Shown here: positions 1 to 7,568 of the stretch, in pieces
How the letters are laid out: each line of letters opens with the position of its first letter
How positions within the stretch are numbered: the first letter of the stretch is position 1
DNA from: an uncultured Eubacterium sp.
Lineage (GTDB): Bacteria; Bacillota; Clostridia; Lachnospirales; Lachnospiraceae
Length of the DNA: 24,306 bases
Assembly (NCBI GenBank): GCA_910579145.1
Contig: CAJTTQ010000036.1
Coordinates: 1-24,306, forward strand
Direction of reading: 5' to 3'
Notes under the pieces: generated by a model
Told to the model about the DNA's origin: nothing
Seen by the model: only the letters and a program-made list of their open reading frames with translations
The model's database searches: none
Translations under genes and position numbers: made by a program

Positions 1-537
1 GATATCGCAGAGGAAGTGATCGAAAATTTTCCAGATCATTCCACCCTTCCAGATTTGCCGTATGGAACAGTAAAAACCGTAGAGGAATTATTTGACGTTT
101 ACAGCGGAAAGTCAAAGGGCGAAAGCAGTTATCTCGATGGGACATGTCCGTACATTTCATCCGGGGACCCGCAAAACAGCATCGTACGTTTAGTACATGC
201 AGCGGCAGGAGAAGTTTTTTCCGCTGGCGGTATCACAGTTACCTGCTTCGGGCAGGCCTGCGTACAGCCCTGGCCATTCATGGCAAGGGGAAACGGCGGA
301 AGCGCCGTCAGGGTATTGATTCCCAAATACAATATGAACTATCCCGAACTCGTTTGGTTTGCGGCACAGATCAATATGCAGCGGTGGCGGTTCTTTTATG
401 GAAGAATGGCAATAAAGAAAAGGATCCGGGCCTTGAAATTAGCACTTCCTGAAAACAGATTACAGGATGGAACCATGAATATTGCAGAAAAGATCATGGC
501 GCTGTCAAATACGATCACTGACATTATGAACGCGTAG
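1..537 (+). CDS. C-terminal part of a type I restriction specificity (HsdS)-like protein, 5' end outside window
   Basis: The frame is open from base 1 and ends at TAG 535-537, so only the last 178 or so residues are visible and the true start lies upstream; the GTG at 16 is just an internal codon. The visible part looks like one target-recognition domain of a type I restriction-modification specificity subunit: a V-E-E-L-F-D-V-Y-S-G-K start, then PYISSGDP, an A-G-G-I-T-V segment, and R-A-L-K-L-A-L-P near the end, the usual sequence of TRD landmarks (inference from family knowledge). In the complete enzyme such a domain reads the DNA target for HsdM/HsdR. It could instead be the specificity tail of a fused N6-adenine methyltransferase. 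It is the only plus-strand gene and converges on the GH127 gene. Confidence 0.6.
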   Translation, partial: DIAEEVIENFPDHSTLPDLPYGTVKTVEELFDVYSGKSKGESSYLDGTCPYISSGDPQNSIVRLVHAAAGEVFSAGGITVTCFGQACVQPWPFMARGNGGSAVRVLIPKYNMNYPELVWFAAQINMQRWRFFYGRMAIKKRIRALKLALPENRLQDGTMNIAEKIMALSNTITDIMNA

Positions 538-540
538 GCC

Positions 541-576
541 AAAATAAAAGCGGCATGACTGTCCCGCCATACCGCT
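541..576 (-). terminator. Intrinsic terminator of the GH127 gene
   Basis: In minus-strand RNA the arms are AGCGGTATG (568-576) and CATGCCGCT (549-557), pairing with one G-U, followed by TTTTATTTT. It lies 24 nt past the GH127 stop codon. On the plus strand the hairpin has a C-A mismatch and no T tract, so it serves the minus gene better than the restriction-specificity gene. Confidence 0.7.
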
Positions 577-599
577 GTATCGCCGTTCTCCCCGCTCCC

Positions 600-2509
600 C
601 TATTTTTTGATAGGAAAATACACACAGTAATTTTCATACCCGACGCGGTTTAATGGTATAAAATGTATTCCCGCCGGCTGTCCCACCGTCTTAAAATCAC
701 TTTTCCAATTCCCCCACTCACGTTCATTTTCATGAACAAGAATGTGTTCGGGGGCATCGCCGCCGGTATACAACATGCGCTCTTCATCACAGAGGCCGGC
801 AAGCACTTCAGGGCCGTACATGAACGCCACCATATTTTCGTCATCTGGGAGCGGGCATGCCTGAATCCCCATTTTCATAGAAATACATATCGTGTCCCCA
901 TCATGAAACTCTTCCCGTATGTCCACAAAACAACTTCCCTCTTCTGCCACCGCGATCTGTCTGTCGTTATATGACACGACGGCCGGTTCCTGAATCCACT
1001 CGGGAATACGCGCATGAATCGTAAATTCTACAGACGATTCCGTCTCAATCTGCAAATACACACAAAGGGTATCGGGATTATGCGGGTATTGCGCGGCCGC
1101 CCGGTTGACAAGCTGCTTTCCGCTGCTCGTACTTGAAAGATGGAAACTCCCCGTGAGCGGATCGCGTCTTTGCTTTATCGTCACATTTTTTCCACCTACC
1201 GTAAAGGAGGCGTCCGAATCAAAATACATGGTTACATAAAGATCTAAGTCTGCCTGATAATACATATAACGGTTAAGCGCCGCATTTGCCTGAACCATTG
1301 AACCATGACAGCAGAAAAAGTCGTTGAATTTGCTGCCCCATCCCTTCCTCGCACCGGCACGCATTGGAAGGAAGTACGCGATCAGTCCGAAATCCGGAGA
1401 CTCGGGAGAATATCCATTCGTGTGTTCCCAGTGCCAGTATGTCTGCGCAAGAACGCCATTATACAGGTTCCGTTCGATATAATCCATATATTTGGCCTCT
1501 CCGGTCCATCGGAACAGATAATCCGCCAGACGCATCATATTATATACGGTGCAGTGTTCCTGTGTTTTCAGGCCGAGTCTCGCCGAAAGAGATTTTTTCG
1601 GCCCCCAGATCTCTCCGTTTGTCTGCCCGCCGGTCGCGAGCGTGCCGCGCTCTGTAACAGCCGAATTCCAATAAGCCGTCACAATATCCTTATAACGTTC
1701 CTCCCCGGTCACATTGTATGCCTCCGCTGCCGCGATCACCTCTGGGATCGTTGTGTTCGCGTGCATATTCGTAAGCGGATCCTCACCATTTATGAGCGGC
1801 GTGAACAGGCGCTGCCTGTAATAACGCTCCATCAGTTTCTTATACTTATCGTTCCGCGTGATATCATAAAGCTGTACCCAGATTTCCAGCATTCCGCCCG
1901 TTTCAAAATCCAGTATGTCATCCATCTGATCTCTGTCAAACCGGCTGCTCCAGTCATAAAACCAGTCCGCGAAATGATCTGCGACAGATAATGCCGTTCT
2001 ATTTCCTGCGTAGCGGTACATATCGACAAGTCCCATAAATGTCTTATGGATCGTGTAATGCGGCGCCATATTTCACGGCCGCGCGCGATCCGATAAAGGT
2101 ATTTTTCAGGAATGGACGCCACCCAGCTTCCACCGTTAGCCTCCTGACATTTTGCAAGACGGTCAACGATCACATCGGCTTTCGCTTTTAATTCCCTGTC
2201 CCCCGTTGCGGCATAGTGCATCGCGGCCGCAGACAACCAGTGACCGAGAAAATGCCCTCTTAACTGGCATGTCGGCGACTCCCATCCTCCGTGTATATCA
2301 CCCGGTATATTCGCGTCATGCGTGATAGCGGCCTCCAGTTCATAATTATATAAAAGGTTTCTCGTCGTAAGTTCCATAAGATAGGCCCGGTTATCGCCTT
2401 CCTGCCGCTTCAAACGTTCATCATGAACAGCTACTTTGTCAAAGGGAAGCGCATTAATAGAATCCTTCTGAGCATCTATTCCCATTTTGTTTTGATCTGC
2501 GTTTGCCAT
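600..2509 (-). pseudogene. GH127-family beta-L-arabinofuranosidase (DUF1680), broken by a one-base frameshift
   Basis: Family members release beta-L-arabinofuranose from plant glycans. The gene begins at ATG 2509 behind AGGAGG and reads in frame to RIARGREIW at about 2066. It then continues as APHYTIHK in another frame to TAG 600-602. Adding one G in the TGGCGCC stretch at 2065-2068 restores a continuous protein of about 636 residues, a normal GH127 length. The expected active-site residues are all downstream of the break: E in TNGEIWG (about residue 300), E and C in QEHC (about 318 and 320), and the CC pair in FFCCHGS (about 400/401). These match the acid/base, zinc ligands and Cys nucleophile known from HypBA1, at similar spacing. 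No signal peptide is seen, so a cytoplasmic enzyme is likely. Either a recent loss-of-function mutation or a sequencing error. Confidence 0.85.
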
Positions 2510-2841
2510 TTTTTATTTTCCTCCTAATAAAGTCAGTCCTTAACTTATTACTTTTACAAGCTTTTTCTTTAAATAGCATATCTCACATATTCAATGTGTC
2601 CTTTAAATGCGTTTCAACTCAAAAAACGCATTTAGAACGCATTCAAAAAGCATTGGCACTCATACATTTTCTATGCTAAATACATACTGCAAAAAGAGAA
2701 AAGCTATATGTCATTAAGGCATATTATATCACGCTTTCATACAAATGGCAATTTGCAGCAATCAATGATCAACAACCCATTATCCACAGACCAAAATTAT
2801 TCCCTCAAAATCCACCAAAATTGTTCCGTCAGATTTTTTCC
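2510..2841 (-). promoter_or_regulatory. Intergenic control region of the GH127 gene with three AACGCATT boxes
   Basis: This 332-base gap contains no credible gene. Near the GH127 start the octamer AACGCATT or its complement occurs three times: AATGCGTT at 2606-2613, AACGCATT at 2625-2632 and again at 2636-2643. The first two form an inverted repeat, AAATGCGTTT (2605-2614) with AAACGCATTT (2624-2633), which could be a repressor or activator operator (inference). A second repeat, CCAAAATTATTCC at 2791-2803 and CCAAAATTGTTCC at 2815-2827, lies just after the esterase stop. I could not choose a -35/-10 pair with confidence. Confidence 0.4.
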
Positions 2842-3819
2842 TTACCAACGATCCCCCGGACACATATTTTTCCGATTGATCCACGCGACAGAAAGATCCA
2901 TAGCGGCGCGGCATGCCTTTGTCTGATCTAGCGCGTTCAACATGACAAAATCATGTATCATCCCCTGAAATCTCACCGCTGTCACATCCACTCCGGCTTC
3001 CCGCAGCTTTCTGGCGTACGCTTCCCCCTCATCCCGCAGGACATCCGCCTCTCCATTTAAGATCATCGCCTCCGGAAGTCCTCTCAACTGCTCCATATCC
3101 GCCCGGAGGGGCGAAGCTGTGATCTCATTCCGGTCACACGCTGACCTCGTATACTGATCCCAAAACCACATCATCCCTTCCCGGTAGAGATAATACCCTT
3201 TGGCAAACTGACGGTAGGAGTCGCTGCAAAAACAGGCATTCGTAACAGGGTAATACAAAAGCTGCTTTTGAATATACGGCCCGCCCCTCTCTTTCGCCAT
3301 GAACGTCATGGCAATCGCCATATTTCCTCCCACGCTATCGCCTGCCACAGTAAGCGTGCATGGATCCATTTGAATGCCTTCCTCTTCCAAGAGCATGGGA
3401 AGCCGGCATAACACATAGTAGCATTGTTCGATCGCTACCGGATATCGCGCCTCCGGCGAACGGCTGTATTCTGGAAATACCAGGACCGAATTTGTCCTTG
3501 CCGCCAGTTCCCTTACCAGTTTCTCATGAGTGTGGAAGCTGCCAAATACCCAGCCCGCGCCGTGAATATAGAAAATGACATTGGCGGAGGATGAAATGTG
3601 TTCGGGGCAGACGATATAGACCGGAATCTCTCCCCATTTGCCGGTATTTACAGTAATTTTACTAATGTCAGCCGGATACATGCACACCGGTGTACTCTGC
3701 GCTTCTTCCAGTACTTGCCGCCCTTTCCACGGCGGCAGTTGAAAGATCAAAGGCGGTTTGGAATTGGCATCAGACACTTCCACCGCCTCGGGTTCCAAAG
3801 ATATTCTACGTTCCATCAT
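2842..3819 (-). CDS. HSL-family alpha/beta-hydrolase (esterase/lipase)
   Basis: A 325-residue cytoplasmic-looking carboxylesterase of the hormone-sensitive-lipase group. The oxyanion-hole motif is HGAGW (residues 86-90; the family usually has HGGGW), the nucleophile elbow is GDSVGG (Ser162), the acid is Asp259 in GEADVLRDEG and the catalytic His is 289 in GMIHDF, so the triad is complete. An N-terminal cap of about 75 residues precedes the core. I place the start at ATG 3819, 7 nt after AAAGG; ATG 3816 and an upstream TTG are alternatives. It follows rplQ on the same strand but past a terminator, so it is probably a separate transcript. The substrate cannot be read from sequence. Its neighbour, a glycan-degrading GH127 gene, would fit removal of acyl groups from sugars, but that is guesswork. 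Confidence 0.9.
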   Translation of the reverse strand: MMERRISLEPEAVEVSDANSKPPLIFQLPPWKGRQVLEEAQSTPVCMYPADISKITVNTGKWGEIPVYIVCPEHISSSANVIFYIHGAGWVFGSFHTHEKLVRELAARTNSVLVFPEYSRSPEARYPVAIEQCYYVLCRLPMLLEEEGIQMDPCTLTVAGDSVGGNMAIAMTFMAKERGGPYIQKQLLYYPVTNACFCSDSYRQFAKGYYLYREGMMWFWDQYTRSACDRNEITASPLRADMEQLRGLPEAMILNGEADVLRDEGEAYARKLREAGVDVTAVRFQGMIHDFVMLNALDQTKACRAAMDLSVAWINRKNMCPGDRW

Positions 3820-3891
3820 AGGCAATCCTTTGATAGGGTTTTACTTCATCATATTCTATTCCGGGAACACGGATACAAAAAAAGAGTATTC

Positions 3892-3923
3892 AAAAAGCGG
3901 CATAGCTGACTGCCATACCGCTT
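3892..3923 (-). terminator. Intrinsic terminator after rplQ, end of the alpha operon
   Basis: Minus-strand RNA forms a 12-bp stem with two G-U pairs between 3912-3923 and 3895-3906, a five-base loop, and a TTTTTG tail. It starts 19 nt past the rplQ stop. The arm sequence (AGCGG..ATGGC type) closely resembles that of the terminator at 541-576. Confidence 0.85.
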
Positions 3924-3941
3924 CCTTATCTCAATTTTTCA

Positions 3942-4478
3942 TTATACCAGTTCGATCACAACTTCCATCGCTGCATCGCCCTTACGAGGCCCGATCTTTA
4001 TGATTCTCGTATAACCGCCCTTGCGGTCTGCGTACTTCGGCGCGATCTCGTCAAATAATTTGCTTGCCACATCCACTTTCTTTGTTCCCTTTTTGCGGCC
4101 TGCTGTCGCGGTCGGAACTTCCGTGATGCCATAAAGCATTTTGTTCATCTGACGCCTTGCGTGGAGCCTGGATGGAGTTTCCTTTTTGATCTCCTTATCA
4201 ACCGTATCAAAAACAGTCACTTTCTTACCATCCACAACTTCCTTTACCCGTTTTCCGTCTTTATCTTTCTGTGGCACTTTCGCTTTTACCGTAACCATCT
4301 CATAGCTATCTTTTTCACGAACTGCCAACGCGATCATATGCTCAGCGATCTTGCGGATCTCTTTCGCTTTCGCTTCCGTTGTAACAATTTTTCCGTGATA
4401 AAGGAGATTTGTCACCTGGTTACGAAGCAGAGCTTTTCTCTGGCTGGAAGTTCTTCCAAGCTTTCTATAACCTGCCAT
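3942..4478 (-). CDS. rplQ: Large-subunit ribosomal protein L17 with a long internal insertion
   Basis: L17 sits near the peptide exit tunnel of the 50S subunit. The first 55 or so residues (MAGYRKLGRTSSQRKALLRN, then the region around LLYHGKIVTT) and the end (FDEIAPKYADRKGGYTRI) are typical. Between them lies a lysine-rich stretch of roughly 50 residues (about 58-110) including KVPQKDKDGKR. The 178-residue total compares with about 112-130 in most bacteria. I recall such long L17 proteins in Lachnospiraceae, so the insertion supports that placement. It is the last gene of the alpha operon, 17 nt after rpoA, followed by a terminator. Confidence 0.97.
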   Translation of the reverse strand: MAGYRKLGRTSSQRKALLRNQVTNLLYHGKIVTTEAKAKEIRKIAEHMIALAVREKDSYEMVTVKAKVPQKDKDGKRVKEVVDGKKVTVFDTVDKEIKKETPSRLHARRQMNKMLYGITEVPTATAGRKKGTKKVDVASKLFDEIAPKYADRKGGYTRIIKIGPRKGDAAMEVVIELV

Positions 4479-4495
4479 TTCTATGTCCTCCTTGC

Positions 4496-5458
4496 TTATT
4501 CTTCACTCGACTTCAAAGATAATCCCAGTTCTTTTAATTTAGCCAGCACCTCTTCTAACGATTTGCGTCCTAAATTACGAACTTTCATCATATCATCCGC
4601 TGTCTTATTGGTGAGTTCTTCCACCGTATTGATCCCTGCCCTCTTCAGGCAATTAAAGGAGCGGACGGACAACTCAAGCTCATCAATATTGAGTTCAAGC
4701 ACCTTTACGGTTTCGTCCTCTTCCTTCTCAACAATGATCTCCGCCATCTTCGCTTTTTCTGACAAGTCAATAAATGTATTCAAATGTTCACTCATGACTT
4801 TTGCCGCCAGGCTGACTGCCTCATCCGGCTCCAGCGTCCCATTTGTATATACATCCAGTGTGAGCTTATCAAAATCCGTGATCTGGCCGACACGCGTGTT
4901 TTCAACTGCAATATTTACCCGCTCGATCGGAGTAAAAATGGAATCAATCGGAATGACGTCGATCGCCATTTCTTCCCTCTTGTTCTTTTCCGAACTCACA
5001 TAGCCACGGCCGTTTACAACGGTCATTTCTATATAGAGTTTACAGTCAACTCCACCGTTCAATGTCGCGATGACCTGATCCTTGTTGACAATCTCCAAAT
5101 CGGGGTCACATTTGATATCTGCTGCTGTAACAATCCCTTCACCGCTTGCATCGATATACATCGTCTTCGTCTCATTCAGGTCAGCGCTGTCATTTTTGAT
5201 CGCCAGACTTTTGATATTCATGACGATCTCCGTAACATCTTCTTTTACACCCGGAATGGCACTGAATTCGTGAACAACGCCGTCAATCTTTATATGGCTG
5301 ACTGCGGTTCCCGGCAAGGATGAAAGCATTATCCGTCTCAAAGAATTACCCAAAGTTGTTCCGTATCCTCTTTCAAGTGGTTCTACTACAAAACGACCAT
5401 ATTTTTTATCTTCCGAAATCTCATCAATTTCAATTCTTGGCTTTTCAAACTCAAACAC
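4496..5458 (-). CDS. rpoA: DNA-directed RNA polymerase alpha subunit
   Basis: The alpha dimer nucleates RNA polymerase assembly, and its C-terminal domain touches UP elements and activators. Both domains are seen: the N-terminal domain to about residue 230 (GRFVVEPLERGYG, then NSLRRIMLSSLPG) and the C-terminal helix-hairpin-helix part near residues 245-310 (ELELSVRSFNCLKRAGINT, then NLGRKSLEEV). I choose GTG 5458 as the start: it lies 8 nt behind AAAGGAGG and gives the usual beginning FEFEKPRIEI. The longer reading from ATG 5485 would translate straight through that ribosome-binding site. The protein has 320 residues. It lies between rpsD and rplQ as in other Bacillota. Confidence 0.98.
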   Translation of the reverse strand: MFEFEKPRIEIDEISEDKKYGRFVVEPLERGYGTTLGNSLRRIMLSSLPGTAVSHIKIDGVVHEFSAIPGVKEDVTEIVMNIKSLAIKNDSADLNETKTMYIDASGEGIVTAADIKCDPDLEIVNKDQVIATLNGGVDCKLYIEMTVVNGRGYVSSEKNKREEMAIDVIPIDSIFTPIERVNIAVENTRVGQITDFDKLTLDVYTNGTLEPDEAVSLAAKVMSEHLNTFIDLSEKAKMAEIIVEKEEDETVKVLELNIDELELSVRSFNCLKRAGINTVEELTNKTADDMMKVRNLGRKSLEEVLAKLKELGLSLKSSEE

Positions 5459-5487
5459 TCTAGAACCCTCCTTTTGGGCTACCATGA

Positions 5488-6081
5488 TTACTTGGAGTAC
5501 AACTCGACGATCAGCACTTCATTTACCGGCACATCAATCTCCGCTCTCGTCGGGATCTGTGTTACCGTTCCCTTGAGTGATTCATGATCTGCCTCTAACC
5601 ATGCCGGAACCATGCGCGAACCAGTCACCTCCAAGATGTCCTTATAGCGCTGTGCCCCTTTGAATTTTTCCTTGATTTCGACCACATCACCAGCTTTTAA
5701 CTGATAAGATGGGATATTGACAGCTTTTCCGTTTACAAGCACATGCTTGTGGTCAACGATCTGTCTAGCCTCTTTTCTCGTCCTGCCATATCCGAGACGG
5801 AACATGACATTGTCAAGTCTCAGTTCAAGAAGGATCATCAGGTTTTCACCTGTCGTACCATATTTCAATTTCTGAGCCTTCGTAAAGTAATTACGGAAAG
5901 GCTTCTCAAGTACACCGTATATAAACTTCGCTTTCTGCTTTTCTTTCAACTGCATGCCGTACTCGCTCAGTTTTCTTCCCGTTCTCGCATTTCTCTTCGA
6001 TTTTTTATCAATCCCGAGATAAACCGGATCCAAATCAAGCGACCTACATCTTTTCAAAACAGGCGTCATATCTCTAGCCAT
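5488..6081 (-). CDS. rpsD: Small-subunit ribosomal protein S4, zinc-free type
   Basis: S4 is a primary 16S rRNA binder that starts assembly of the 30S body; in several bacteria it also represses its own operon through a leader RNA. The 197 residues include KLSEYGMQLKEKQKAKFIYG and the S4 RNA-binding domain at about 92-155 (LELRLDNVMFRLGYGRTRKE). The N-terminal region lacks the CxxC zinc knuckle of the C+ type and has only one Cys (residue 12). The gene starts behind TAGGAGG, 19 nt after rpsK. If S4 autoregulation operates here, the unusual leader before rpsM is the natural target (inference). Confidence 0.98.
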   Translation of the reverse strand: MARDMTPVLKRCRSLDLDPVYLGIDKKSKRNARTGRKLSEYGMQLKEKQKAKFIYGVLEKPFRNYFTKAQKLKYGTTGENLMILLELRLDNVMFRLGYGRTRKEARQIVDHKHVLVNGKAVNIPSYQLKAGDVVEIKEKFKGAQRYKDILEVTGSRMVPAWLEADHESLKGTVTQIPTRAEIDVPVNEVLIVELYSK

Positions 6082-6100
6082 TATAATACCTCCTAATCAA

Positions 6101-6496
6101 TTAAACTCTTCTACGTTTCGGTGGTCTGCAGCCATTGTGTGGAACAGGTGTAACGTCCTGGATACTCGTTACCTCGATCCCGCATGCCTGAATGGCACGA
6201 ATAGCAGCTTCCCTGCCTGATCCCGGTCCCTTTACCATTACCTCTACCGACCTCAAACCGTGCGGCAAAGCAGCTTTCGCAGCCGTCTCCGCTGCCATCT
6301 GCGCAGCATACGGCGTGGATTTTCTCGAACCCCTGAACCCAAGTCCGCCTGCACTTGCCCATGATATCGCATTTCCCTGCATATCGGTCAGTGTTACGAT
6401 TGTATTATTAAAAGATGACTGAATGTGCGCTTGTCCTCGGTCAATATTTTTCTTGACACGCTTTTTTGTCACTTTTTTTGCAACTTTCTTAGCCAT
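6101..6496 (-). CDS. rpsK: Small-subunit ribosomal protein S11
   Basis: S11 is part of the 30S platform and lines the mRNA exit region. The protein has 131 residues with a lysine-rich start (MAKKVAKKVTKKRVKK), then HIQSSFNNTIVT, GSRKSTPYAAQ and the characteristic C-terminus HNGCRPPKRRRV. ATG 6496 is chosen because it lies 8 nt behind TAGGAGG; a TTG two codons earlier is less likely. It is 49 nt after rpsM and 19 nt before rpsD. Confidence 0.98.
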   Translation of the reverse strand: MAKKVAKKVTKKRVKKNIDRGQAHIQSSFNNTIVTLTDMQGNAISWASAGGLGFRGSRKSTPYAAQMAAETAAKAALPHGLRSVEVMVKGPGSGREAAIRAIQACGIEVTSIQDVTPVPHNGCRPPKRRRV

Positions 6497-6545
6497 TGAC
6501 AAAACCTCCTAAATTATTTCCTTAATTTGAAACTCCACAGAATTC

Positions 6546-6914
6546 CTATTTCTTCTTATTTGCTACGGTACGTTTCGGACCTTTTCTCGTTCTGGCATTT
6601 GTTTTCGTCTTCTGCCCGCGAACCGGAAGGCCTTTTCTGTGACGGATTCCCCTGTAGCATCCGATTTCCTGCAGTCTTTTGATGTTCAAGGCAACTTCCC
6701 TGCGGAGATCACCCTCTACTACCTGTGTTCTGTCAATAACGTCACGGATTTTCGCAACATCATCGTCGGTCAAATCCTTACAACGAATGTCAGGATCTAC
6801 GTTCGCCTCGCTCAAGATACGTCTTGAACTGGAAACGCCGATACCGTAAATATAAGTAAGACCTATCTCTACACGTTTTTCTCTTGGTAAATCTACACCA
6901 CTGATACGAGCCAT
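6546..6914 (-). CDS. rpsM: Small-subunit ribosomal protein S13
   Basis: S13 sits in the 30S head and contacts the 50S subunit and P-site tRNA. The 122 residues show MARISGVDLPREKRVEIGLT, the helix-two-turn-helix part around YIYGIGVSSSR, and the basic tail RGQKTKTNARTRKGPKR that reaches toward tRNA. It starts at ATG 6914, about 10 nt behind GGAGG. Normally it follows rpmJ closely; here 363 nt separate the two genes. Confidence 0.98.
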   Translation of the reverse strand: MARISGVDLPREKRVEIGLTYIYGIGVSSSRRILSEANVDPDIRCKDLTDDDVAKIRDVIDRTQVVEGDLRREVALNIKRLQEIGCYRGIRHRKGLPVRGQKTKTNARTRKGPKRTVANKKK

Positions 6915-7236
6915 GTGTACTTTACACCTCCATTAGAATTTTAAAAATAAATAGTTTCGGGGAAGGAGCATAGCTTCCCGTTCGGAATGCTGCCGCTCAG
7001 AATCCGTAAAAGGGTTTCGGCGAAGCACTCGTTAGCCGCTTTAAATCATGACTGAAACGCAGCCATCGTTCCAGACACCGCAGATCAGAACCATCAACAT
7101 TTTCTGTACTATACTTTTAATATAGAAGAAACTGTCCCATGGAGAACACCGCGCTGCCACCGCCATGATATCACAACTTCCCATAATGACGGAATGAGAA
7201 GTCTGTAACACAGAAAGCAAGACTTATATAAGCACG
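6915..7236 (-). other. Long non-coding leader before rpsM, possible regulatory RNA
   Basis: No convincing gene is present in about 320 nt between the hairpin after rpmJ and rpsM. In minus-strand RNA I see several short stems, for example CGGGAAG with CTTCCCG near 6957-6982 and AAGTCT with AGACTT near 7198-7224. A weak -10-like TATAGT occurs near 7108 with only a poor -35 (GGACAG, 18-nt spacer), so a promoter for rpsM is possible but not demonstrated. Ribosomal operons often carry leaders in this position that S4 binds, which makes autoregulation the obvious hypothesis; I do not recognise a known fold. Confidence 0.4.
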
Positions 7237-7262
7237 AAAAGAACCTAAAGTTTCCTTTAGGT
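7237..7262 (-). terminator. Terminator or attenuator hairpin after rpmJ
   Basis: Minus-strand RNA has a perfect 8-bp stem, ACCTAAAG (7255-7262) and CTTTAGGT (7243-7250), closed by a GAAA loop and followed by TCTTTT. It begins 15 nt past the rpmJ stop codon. It stands between rpmJ and the rest of the alpha operon, so it either ends an rpmJ transcript or acts as a partial attenuator. Confidence 0.7.
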
Positions 7263-7277
7263 CTCTCTGATATATTC

Positions 7278-7391
7278 TTAGCCCTGTCTTTGCTTGTGTT
7301 TCGGGTTTTCGCAGATCACTCTGATACGACCCTTTCTTTTAATGATTTTGCATTTCTCGCAAATTGGTTTTACTGATGATCTGACTTTCAC
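7278..7391 (-). CDS. rpmJ: Large-subunit ribosomal protein L36, zinc-binding type
   Basis: A 37-residue protein read from GTG 7391 to TAA 7278-7280, starting 8 nt behind AAAGGAGG. The sequence contains KVRSSVKPICEKCKIIKRKG followed by RVICENPKHKQRQG, giving the CxxC...C...H zinc ribbon of the C+ form. L36 helps organise 23S rRNA in the 50S subunit. It is too short for many ORF filters. It is the first recognised gene behind the promoter at 7496-7524 and is followed by a hairpin terminator rather than directly by rpsM. Confidence 0.96.
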   Translation of the reverse strand: MKVRSSVKPICEKCKIIKRKGRIRVICENPKHKQRQG

Positions 7392-7406
7392 AGTAATAAC
7401 CTCCTT

Positions 7407-7490
7407 TCACATGATCGACATGTTATCTTCGAACCCGCTAAAAAAGGCACATTGCTTCTCTACTTCGGCCTTGTTTTTGCAAAAGTCCAT
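7407..7490 (-). CDS. Possible 27-codon leader ORF upstream of rpmJ
   Basis: An ATG at 7490 lies 6 nt beyond the -10 element, about where transcription should begin, and opens 27 codons (MDFCKNKAEVEKQCAFFSGF, then seven more) ending at TGA 7407-7409, immediately before the AAAGGAGG of rpmJ. If translated it would be from a leaderless message and would end at the next ribosome-binding site. A chance ORF of this length is quite likely, and there is no Shine-Dalgarno sequence, so this is speculative. Confidence 0.2.
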   Translation of the reverse strand: MDFCKNKAEVEKQCAFFSGFEDNMSIM

Positions 7491-7495
7491 TTACG

Positions 7496-7524
7496 AGTAT
7501 ACCACAAACAGGGGGAGAATGCAA
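7496..7524 (-). promoter_or_regulatory. Vegetative sigma promoter for rpmJ and the alpha operon
   Basis: On the minus strand TTGCAT (7519-7524), a 17-nt spacer and TATACT (7496-7501) give a good housekeeping promoter. An A/T-rich AAAAAGT lies just upstream of the -35, like an UP element. Fifteen of 16 bases around the -35 match the S10 promoter. Predicted start near 7489. Confidence 0.8.
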
Positions 7525-7568
7525 GAACTTTTTTCCAGTTTTGGTGAGAAATTGTGGATCAGATTTTT

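Noticed and set aside
1305..1991. Plus-strand ORF of 228 codons inside the GH127 gene
   Set aside because: Shadow of a clear GH127 sequence; no recognisable motif and no ribosome-binding site.
4161..5003. Long plus-strand ORF of 280 codons opposite rplQ and rpoA
   Set aside because: It is antisense to two certain genes, is rich in Ser/Phe as expected from the complement of Lys/Glu-rich coding, and has no family features.
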